Assembly: GCA_030374805.1 (NCBI GenBank)
Contig: JARGSG010000189.1
Span: 62,001 to 126,000, forward strand
Direction of reading: 5' to 3'
Length of the DNA stretch: 64,000 nt
From: Gracilaria gracilis
Lineage: Eukaryota; Rhodophyta; Florideophyceae; Gracilariales; Gracilariaceae
The notes under the pieces are model-generated. The model worked only from the letters and a program-made list of their open reading frames with translations, made no database searches and was not told where the DNA came from. Shown piece by piece: positions 55,862 through 64,000 of this stretch. Numbering within the stretch: the stretch's first letter is position 1; each line of letters starts with the position of its first letter. The position numbers were made by a program, and so were the translations under genes.

Positions 55862-58800
55862 ATGCCGCCTCGCAAACATAAAAGGGGGCGGGATTCAAGG
55901 TAACCGAACCCAAGGGCAGGAGTGTCAGAAATGCCGCCCCTAACACGAGGGAGAGGGAGGGCAAAAGGCACTACGCTTCGTATGCCACCAGCCCGAGCAA
56001 TGACGAAGAAGATTTCGCCCGCTGCTACGCAGGTAGTGAAAGGCGACGATGCGGTGCATTTGTTTGTGACGGTTGGGAAAGAAAAGAGCAGGGTGAAAGT
56101 GGGAACCGCGAAGGTCAGAGGTGTGTGGTCCGCCGGTTGTGCCGGGAAGGCCCTTTGCCGTTTGTTTCATGGGCATGTTCTAAGCGCGACTGCCCTAGAA
56201 GGTGAAGACTTGGTTGTGCTCTGGAGGACGAAGATTATAAGTCATGGAAGCTCGAAGTACTCTTACCGTTTCCATAGTCCTCAAGACCCAACAAGTACGC
56301 TGAGCGAGTTGTTCTGGGCTGGGTTGTATGCGTGAGATACGTCGATGATGGCACCAATCGAGATTCCGCAAAGTCCTACTCCAGAGGATGGGACTGGCAA
56401 GTCTTCTACATCTCAGCCTGAGAAAGTGGTTGCTCTGGAGGTCAAGAAACCTGCTGAGGAAGCTTTCAAAACTCCAGAAACGTCTTCTCATGGGATGAAA
56501 AAGCCCGTTAGAGCGAGCGTCAGCATCACAGATAACTCCGAAGACGATATTGTGGAGGTCTTTCACACGAGTAGGGCTCCGCGTATTAAACTGGAGGAGG
56601 ACTTGTTCGATGAAGGAGGCAGTGTTCCGTCGGAAGAGGTAGACAGCACCCTGTCTCTCAGGAAGATATCCGTCGCCGACTATGTTCAGCGCAGGTTGAC
56701 GATGGATATCGAGATGATTGAAATCCCGAAGAAGACAGTTCGAAGTGTGAATCTGGGACACAAGGAGGCGACGATGATGAAATGTCGCAACTTTGGGTGG
56801 CTTTCGTCTGCAGGTTCGATTGCTGTGGCATCTCTACGGTAGTATGCTGTGAATGAAATAGTTGTTGATGGGAGAATTGTTGTGCCCGTAACCCTCATAG
56901 ACGGATATCACAGAATTCTTGTGCTACGAGACTTGCATGGGGAAGGCGGGAAGTGGGTGGATATAGTCCGTTTTTTGGATGTCGTGCTGTGGGAAAGAAA
57001 GGATGGGAATGCCATGACAATGAACGAAGAACTAGGACTCGGCAATCTTCTGAACGAGATGAGTTCGAATGTGCTGAAGCTGTCGTTTGCAGACAAAATC
57101 ATAGCACGGTGTCTTTTGTGCAGAACTTCGTGGACGAGTCACATGCGGATGTGAAGAGCATTACTTCGAAGCAGTTAGCTGGTGCTTTGAAGAGAAGTGA
57201 GGCTATCGGAGACTACAGCGTGCGTCACTTGACTCGTTACGCGACATTGGCTCTGAAGTTTGTGGAATGTGATGGGCTTTTGGAGTTCTTTGAGAAGGTG
57301 TGTGAGGAGGGTCCAGCCCTGACGTTGAAGCATGTATCGAGTGACCTCCTGATGGGTCTCACCGATGGGCAGATTCGATTTTTCGTACGGTGCTTGCAAT
57401 GGCATGTGGAACTGAGGTTGTCTTCTTCTACGAGAACAGGTCGTTTTGAAGACATGAGAAAGAACTTCTTTCAATGTGCCATAGGTATGTAAAACCTATG
57501 TTATTTCACTGCGAAGAAGAAGGAGATTAGTGTTGAAGAAGTATTGCAAACGGTATTCAACTTAGGAGGGGAAAATGTGTCTGTGATGGAGTATCTGGGT
57601 ATGCGGACGGCAAAAATGGAACTTAGCGGTGAGAGGCGTTTATGGAACAGGATGGTTTCTAGAACGGTGGAAACCACGGGTAACAAGCTCCAAAAAGTTT
57701 TCAAAGTATCGTTTCGAACTTCAGAGGAGGTGAAGGAGGTCGGGGAGGAGGTGGTTGAAGTCGTGGGAGTAGGTTATGGTACGTTAACCGCAGCAGCTAA
57801 TGAGGCAGAAGAAGCTCCCATGTTGTTAGAGGCTTCCATAGGGGGGCAGAACATGAAGAAGAGCCATCAGGGTTGAGGCGGAGCACATGGAAAAAGATTG
57901 CTCCGGCTTGGCTGAAAGAAGATTGAGGTAGCAGGGCTGGGAGCAAGATGAAGAAGAAGAGGACGTTAATTGATCTTATTGGCGATTAGAATGAGGTAGA
58001 AATCCAAACCTGGTGCGAAGAGGATGAAGAAGGGCACCGTGAAGTCTCTTTCTAGAGATATACCAATGGAGGTTGTTACTATATTCAGGAATATGACGAA
58101 GCCTGCATTGAAGAAGTTTTTCAAAGAACAGAAAATCAATTTGGTATCCTCGAGCGAGAATGAAAGTGTTGGCAGTGGGAACGACAGTACATTCGTTCTG
58201 GACGAGGAAGAAAGGGTGGAGGAAGGAACGATGCGTGGATTTGAAGATGCGAATCCCGGGAAACCACCGAAAGTGATGAATAAGGTAGTTTAGTGGGCTG
58301 GTGGATCGGATATGTCATGGGCGAGTCTGGTGAATGCGCTACCCAGTGAGTGGCCGGGAGGAAAGAATGCATTGAAACATCAGCATCCGTGGAGAGATAT
58401 GATTCATTTGCGAAAGGAGCACAGGGCGGGGTGTTTGGGGTGGCTGATTTGAGAGCTTTCCATCACGCGGTTTACTTGCATGCTGCCCGGAATGCGCACA
58501 AAGAGCTGGGTAGTACGAAAGAAGCAGTTCTTAGGGTGAAACGTCCCTTGAAGGGAAAGCCGAGAGGAAAGGAAGAAGCTTTTTGGATGTCGGCGATAGA
58601 GAGGGATGAACTCGCTTGGAAGTACTTTGCGACGAAGAGAATGGAACTGAGGGAAACGGGTTTCTGTGTTTTGGAACGCTTCAGAACTGACGAAGGTATG
58701 TCGGAGGAGACGAAGAAGAGGGACATGGTGGTGGATGAAGACGTGACAGAGAGGTTGCTGGGGTTTTTTGAGAAGGACTTCAAGGAGCATCCAGACTTGA

Positions 58801-58871
58801 AGTTTGAAGAGAACTGAACGAAATGAAATCCCATCATCAACGCGGGTGAATGAAAGGATGCTGGAGACAGG
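55862..58871 (+). pseudogene. ParB-like and SUMO-motif region, copy B
   Basis: Starts 'MPPRKHKRG' like copy A. The 'VPVTLIDGYHRILVLRDL' ParB-type box is at 56885-56940. The frame continues through 'TSEEVKEVGEEVVEV' (57715-57760), where copy A stops, supporting one long protein. The acidic 'KKRTLIDLI' tract near 57950 is a worn SUMO-interacting motif. The part at 58350-58817 ('LHAARNAHKELGSTKEAVL') is helical and unrecognised. Several breaks. Confidence 0.6.
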
Positions 58872-59654
58872 ATGCAGGGAACTGGACGATATACTACGAC
58901 CAAGGAGGAGATTTTTGATTGCTGGGAATCTGATGAGAATAATGTGATGATGGTGAGAAAGCGTGCGTTGTTTTATGCATCGGCTCTTCGCCTTTGTAAC
59001 AACAGTAAGGCGAAGAAGGAAAGGATCTATGCGCCACATACCGGATGGCGAGTGTTGTGTAAAGGGGAGGGAGGCCCAAGGCAGGTGTTGCACACTGATT
59101 TTCGAGGGTTGGCGAATGTGGGGAAGAATAAGGAAGATATTACGGGGTTCTTTGTCATGGGCTCTGGGGGGAGTTCATTTATGATATGGTTTTAAGAGAG
59201 GTCACCCAATATGAATGTGACAGATGACAAGATATTGAGGAGGTTATCATGTACAATGGTTGTGAAGAAGTTCAGGGTTCCGCCTTGCTCAGTGTTTATT
59301 GGGAGAGAGGATGTGTTTCATGTGGGAGCTGGGTACATGGATGCGTCGATGAAAGAGAATTGCCTTAAGTATCACATTTACTTTGTACCGGAAGGATACA
59401 AGCTCCCTGACGCGGTGCACAGGGAGCCAGCGTTTCCACCAAAGTTCGTAGACGAGAACTTTGGGCTAGGGGAAAACCCAAACGACCAGCTGGACGATGA
59501 TGAAGGCTTGGAGGAAGAGAGTGAAATGGAAGATATAGAAGATGGAGAGGCCGAGTACGAAGAGGAAGATGAAGTGATGTCAGGTGGCCCTGCTGAGAAT
59601 ACAGGTGGGGAATACGAGGAAGGACAGATGATAATGGATAGCGACGATGCGTAG
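58872..59654 (+). pseudogene. 2-oxoglutarate/Fe(II) dioxygenase domain, copy B
   Basis: The iron-binding HxD is visible as 'RQVLHTDFRG' (His 59091, Asp 59097). It is followed by 'GGSSFMIW', the distal His in 'EDVFHVGAGYMD' (59319) and the cosubstrate-binding strand 'NCLKYHIYFVPEGYKLP' (Arg in copy A). This H-x-D...H...R/K layout on a double-stranded beta-helix is that of oxidative demethylases and hydroxylases (AlkB, TET/JBP, JmjC-like). I cannot say which subfamily. A Glu/Asp-rich tail of about 60 residues ends the protein at 59654. Close to open throughout, so it is the better copy for family assignment. Confidence 0.7.
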
Positions 59655-59810
59655 GTATAATGCAGCACTTATACTGTTGTGTTTGTTTGTGATAGAGACT
59701 TGACATAAAAAGTGAACAGGTGGTTTGTTTAAGTGACAACTTAAAAAGAATTGGAGGACAAAAACGGGTTATGTGTGTAGTTACAGCTAGTAAAAGGTTT
59801 ACAATTTGTT

Positions 59811-60646
59811 CTATTTACTAGAGAATGTTATGTCCAAGAACATTGGCATAGTTGGTGCGGAAAGGGGCAGGGTACTCCTTCCGGCTGAGTTTTTATCTGC
59901 GGAGGTGAGATAGAAGTAACCATTTCTGGATTCATACTCCGAGAAAGGGGCCGTAAAGGAAGTAAGGTTGCTGCCGTATTCTAGAATTGATTTCACGGTA
60001 GAAGGGATATTGAAGAAGAGACCTGTGTTGAAGCTGTCTATCCCTAGAAGCTCTTTCATTATAGTTGAGACAATTGTTTTTGTACTTGGTAGCCACTTCA
60101 TGCATGGTAACGAATCCAAATGAGGAACCGACGAGATTGAAGGGAGAGATCCTAACGAGCGTTTGGCAGTAAGGCTTGGAAAAGGTGTTGTCGTCAACGA
60201 TACTGCAAGTGAGACCTGTGGTCTAAAGGCGTTCAGCTCTTGCCAAAGCCCACTTTCCGGTGGCTGTGGTTAGACGATTAAGAGAGTGGCGTGACACCAT
60301 CCTGTGGGGAGGCGCCGACAGTGGGATCAGCGATGTAAAGAGCGGCTCGTGTGCAGTGCTCAATTCCGTGTTGGGAAAGGATCGGAAGAATGTGACCATT
60401 CTGGATGAAGACCAAGTTTTCTGCTCGTGTTGATGGACAGTATAGAATTACTTTTTCGAGAAGTTCGTTCCTGCCATAGAAGAAGACTGGACCTTGGGGA
60501 AGGCCATCTGCGGAAATGAAGTCTTCGATGGAGAGAAAGGTGTCTCGAGGGGAACCATTGTTATAAAGCACGGAGCCAATACGGCTTCTACCAACGACAA
60601 CAGCTGGGATATTTGTAGAACGTAGGGAAGATGAATGAGAGCTCAT
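59811..60646 (-). pseudogene. Ketopantoate-reductase-like protein, copy B
   Basis: Matches copy A 8334-9164. The N-terminal part (60646-60278) keeps 'VVGRSRIGSVLYNNG' (Rossmann glycine loop) and 'NLVFIQNGHILPIL'. The C-terminal part (60197-59811) keeps 'VSTIMKELLGI'. It is interrupted between them. Same convergent position relative to the dioxygenase gene. Confidence 0.6.
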
Positions 60647-61209
60647 TGCGATGAGTTTGTTTCATTGAATGTATGGGCTGTTGGAAGCTGTCGGGTGGTG
60701 GTAGCTGTGAAAGGAAAGTGGTCTACATTCTGAGGAGGAGAGAAAGCTTTAAGTACACGACTGGGCCGTTGTTTTGGTAATGGAAAAATGTTCCAGCGGA
60801 TAATGGGATTTTTATGATTCGGTTGTGAAAAGAAATGGGCAGCACGGCTGTAGAGGAGGTAGTGTCGAATAATGTGCTTATGAGAAGTTTTGCAGTGAAA
60901 TAAAGCATATGATATAAGAGTATATGGTACCGTTGGTACTTAAGAGGTGGTGAATCAGGGGTTTCAATGCGATATGGTATAGATCCAGGTTGGGAAAATG
61001 TGTAGATTTCTAGGAAAGAATGGAATTTTTGCGGAATGGTGACAAATTGGAGTGGATATCAATGGGGTACAAAGGGTTGTGCACCGCAACGGGGTGTGTG
61101 ACCGACAGTGCCATGGGTGTGCGTAGTGGAGGGGAGTGCTGCAACTCCTGGGTTCATCTCGGTTGTTCTTATCTATCTCCGTTATCGTGAACCGCCGTTT
61201 ATTTCTGCG
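60647..61209. other. Intergenic stretch of copy B, conserved with copy A
   Basis: Homologous to 9165-9719. Probable shared promoter area for the two divergent genes. No other signal seen. Confidence 0.45.
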
Positions 61210-62157
61210 ATGTCGAGTGGGTACGTCGAGGACGAAGAGCTAGTGGCTCTGCTTCTGGACGAAGGTACCAGAGTCGCCGTCGAAAAGGTAGGAGGAGGGT
61301 GGGGACAAGGTTGGCATGGGGGAGAAGGAGGGAAGTGGGGATGGATAGGGAGGTCGGGGTGATTGGGGTGGTGTGTATGGGGGACAGGGGAGGTGGCTTG
61401 CGGCGGAGATGGAGGAGCCGTTGAGAAGAATTGGAGGAAATCTGAAGGGGCATTTGGACGACTGTCTTTCTGAGATGGTGGGTGAGATGGAAGGGGTGGT
61501 GCTGAGTGTATCGGAGATCGGGGTGTCAATGGATTTGATTTCGACTTTTCGGAAAAGGATGAATTTGGCTGAAGTGGGGACTGGAAGGCATGTGACTGGG
61601 ATGGTAGAGTGCGTCGGGAGAGATATGATGGAGCTGAGAAGGGAGAATATGGGACTGAGAGGTCGTGTGGAGGTGTTGGAGGCACAAGTGAGACAGGTGG
61701 AGAAGGCGTGGCAATTGTTGGTGGAGGTGAAGGACCTGGCGAGGGAAGGAGGCGCTGGGAGGGAGGAGGGAAGAGAGAAAGGTTTACCCGTGACGCCTGG
61801 CTCTAGTGGTGGGGGTGTGTGAAGGAAAGGAGCGGAGAAGAAAATGGAGGGAAGCTTGGGGGAAGTCGGCTGAGGAAGAGGCGAAAGGGTGGGGTGATGG
61901 TGGACGAGGATGGGAAGGTGTGCGTGCAACAGCAGCTGCAGGGTGGAGCGCTACTATTTGGGTTTGGTAGTGCGGCGGCGGCTGTGCTAACGGCAGAGCG
62001 CATACTGGAGGAGAAGGAGCAGAAGAGGCTGGGAGGAGTTGGGAGCCGGTTTGAAGCTAGGAAGGTGTACGAGAATGCAGAGAGTGTTCCGTCCGAGTTC
62101 TGCAACTTGAAATGTAGGGAAACTGAGACTCAGGATCCGAATGCAGGGTTGGAGTGA
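61210..62157 (+). pseudogene. Gly-rich and coiled-coil protein, copy B
   Basis: The ATG at 61210 gives 'MSSGYVEDEELVALLLDEG'. The coiled-coil part is open at 61373-61822 ('MMELRRENMGLRGRVEVLEAQ', then 'VEKAWQLLVEVKDL'). The C-terminal 'GFGSAAAAVLTAERILEE' runs to 62157. Two frame changes separate these. It is the last gene before the right terminus. Confidence 0.55.
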
Positions 62158-62235
62158 GGGAGCGCTAGTGGTGGGTTCGCAATTTTTTAGAGTGTTTTTG
62201 ACGTGTGTGGGGAATGTAAAGTTACGAGCGGTGGC

Positions 62236-62424
62236 AGGGGAACTGGAAACCAGCCTTCAACTCCAATAGGTGAAGTTTGAAATGCATTGAACGGAAATGG
62301 AATTTCGAAAAAAAATTTTACCTTGCCAACTAGCGCAAACTGCAAAAATGCTAGTTTTTTCGGACTTTTATTTTCACAACTAGCGATCTAGCATACTAAA
62401 CTAGCATTCCGAGAACACCGACGC
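62236..62424. repeat. Right terminus of copy B with ACTAGC motifs
   Basis: Same array as copy A: ACTAGCGC, GCTAGT, ACTAGCGA, CTAGCATA and the final ACTAGCATTCCGAGAACACC. Confidence 0.65.
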
Positions 62425-62983
62425 AGCAGTCGCCATTGGACGTCTCGCGTTGGGCGGCGGGGCAGGTGAAACCGATGCGTTTAGCACATACGCGCATCGT
62501 TGGCAAACGGGGTGAAGATCGGCGCGTACGCACGACACTCCATCATGTTGCGCCCCGGGAGCACCACCATGAAAGAGGGAGGAGGGTCTGGCGCCTGTTT
62601 TCAAGGCCCTAAAATTGTGTCTATTTTTTCGAATTCGAATGGTCTGAACGTTCAGACGCGCGAGCGCGCGTTGTTTATTGCTGATTTCCTGAAATGTGGC
62701 TTTTTTGAGCCATATAGGCCGGTGAAATGTTTTTCCAACTTCTTCTGTAAACCAAATCTTCTTAGCTTCTTTGTAAAAATAAATGGGGAATGTTTCTGCT
62801 ATTTATGGCAGCGAATTGTAAGCCAATCTGTCAGCCCATTTCAGAGAATGAGCCTGTCTGGTGATGCTGGCCCTCGAAAATTTGGTACCTTATTTGAACA
62901 GCTACATGTCGATGATTGACCGTACAAGTGACCATTGATATTAGCGTAGGTACAGAAATAGTGCAGGAAAACTATTTATTGTG
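62425..62983. other. Spacer after copy B
   Basis: A plus-strand frame (62500-62919, 139 codons) exists but has no motif and odd composition; not accepted as a gene. Confidence 0.35.
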
Positions 62984-64000
62984 GCCCACACTAATAAATA
63001 TGTCGACTCTCGCTCAACTTATGATAAAAGTGTGGCTAACACATCATATCTGAGGCTTTGAAACTGTTTAGGCGCCATTTGGCTAAACAAAAAAAGCGGC
63101 TCTTTCGTACCTATCATCAGTTCTACCCAAGCTCAACCGAGACTTTCAGCACTGATTGTTCAGCAGCTAACGAGATGTCCCTCCTCGCCTCTCCACTACT
63201 GAGCGCATTCTCGCACACAATCCCTAACCGAAACTCCGTAGAGTCGCTCAATACGACTCAACAAAGCCCCCAGGATCACGCAGAGCCTACTACAGTGTCC
63301 TTTAACCTACAAGAAGACACCTTACATCCAGAGAAAAGAACCAGAGGCCCACAAAACGTTCTAACAAAGACGCAAAAGGCCTGAATCGCGAATTTGTTGA
63401 TCGAAAACGCTGCATTAGAAGGTCGAAAACATGTATTCTCTTAAGCAATAGAGTACGTCCTCTTTTTATTCAGGGGAAATGCAAAATCCAGCTTCAAACG
63501 AAGAAGCAGGTATTCGAGAAAGAGGGAAGAGCTAGTCAGGGGTCTTAACAGGGTACCCAAAGAGAGTCGTTTTTCTATCTTCAAGCACACAAAAGAAGGA
63601 CTTCAAAGGTATTATCGCAAGACAACAACTGGCAGGGGACGTAAAGTTACAGCATGGGTGGCTTTTCTGCAGAGAGACCCTTTGGAAGAATTCAACCGCA
63701 TGCGAAGTCAGTTCGTGCTGTGAGTTTGCCTCCGGATAAAGATGGAGGGACTTACGCAAAGAATGCCATGATTCGGTGTGGTATGGCTTTAAAGCTTTAC
63801 GGTCAGTGGGAGAGCATCAGATATTCTCTGAACTTTAGGCTATTATTAGCAAGCATAGCACCATTTTTGAAGAGCAGTTTGTTGGTGAGGCTGCGCAACC
63901 GGAGATTGGAAGCCCATACTATTTAAATGACTTGTAACTACTGTGATCCACACTAGTGAACCCATACTATTATTAGTGTGGATTCAAAAATAGTGTGGGC
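62984..64000. mobile_element. Possible small DNA transposon with 10-bp inverted ends (may run past window)
   Basis: GCCCACACTA at 62984-62993 and its exact complement TAGTGTGGGC at 63991-64000 face each other. Further CACACTA/TAGTGTG copies (63948, 63973) lie near the right end. Frames at 63058-63384 and 63654-63926 (plus, basic, decayed) may be its gene. No catalytic motif seen. Confidence 0.35.
63058..63926 (+). pseudogene. Unknown decayed gene in the possible small transposon
   Basis: 63058-63384 is Ser/Thr/Pro-rich with a basic start ('RRHLAKQKKRLFRTYHQF'). A basic helical part follows ('FKHTKEGLQRYYRKTTTGRGRK', near 63580-63650) in one frame, and 63654-63926 in another. Several frame changes. 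No family. Confidence 0.3.

Larger units (their letters stand above)
51900..62424. mobile_element. Large unclassified mobile element, copy B
   Basis: Same gene order as copy A, and it reaches further left, revealing the SET domain. The right end is exact at 62424, where the match to copy A stops. The left boundary is a rough estimate just beyond the SET relic. A broken copy: most genes are interrupted, but the dioxygenase domain is better preserved than in copy A. Confidence 0.8.

Overview
The window is nuclear DNA of a eukaryote in a transposon-dense, gene-poor region. Genes are largely intron-free, base composition is mixed (about half GC with very AT-rich islands), and almost everything is mobile or decaying. 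The mix of Ty3/gypsy and CACTA-like elements, a photolyase/cryptochrome relic and cysteine-rich surface-protein relics would fit a multicellular red alga. That lineage is a guess; only 'eukaryote' is certain. No tRNA, rRNA or CRISPR array was seen.

Layout. (1) 1-10957: right-hand part of a large, unclassified mobile element (copy A). (2) 12482-19616: a broken Ty3/gypsy LTR element on the minus strand, carrying an antisense reading frame that begins with a near-copy of the histone H3 tail. (3) about 19850-31120: remains of a CACTA/Plavaka-like DNA transposon with transposase, Ulp1-type protease and zinc-finger gene, hit by a 439-bp insertion. (4) 32889-36870: relic of a membrane-anchored surface protein with a REJ-like segment. 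(5) 38883-42338: photolyase/cryptochrome pseudogene. (6) 42828-45003: zinc-finger and unknown gene relics. (7) 45690-47779: a smaller element whose right end matches the ends of copies A and B but whose cargo differs. (8) 49480-51505: AT-rich zinc-finger-like relic, cysteine-rich relic and a basic/coiled-coil gene. (9) about 51900-62424: copy B of the large element. (10) 62984-64000: a possible small DNA transposon with 10-bp inverted ends.

The main discovery candidate is the element of copies A and B. It encodes a beta-class DNA N6-adenine/N4-cytosine methyltransferase followed by a SET (histone methyltransferase) domain on one strand. Diverging from a shared hairpin-containing control region, a second gene region holds a ParB-like domain, a SUMO-interacting motif and a 2-oxoglutarate/Fe(II) dioxygenase domain. 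A ketopantoate-reductase-like gene and a coiled-coil gene follow. I could recognise no transposase. DNA writing, histone writing and an oxidative eraser or modifier would then be packed in one mobile unit. The second candidate is the H3-tail mimic inside the LTR element. Both reading frames also carry SUMO-interacting motifs, and the CACTA-like element carries a SUMO-protease-fold enzyme, so three unrelated elements here converge on chromatin and SUMO biology.
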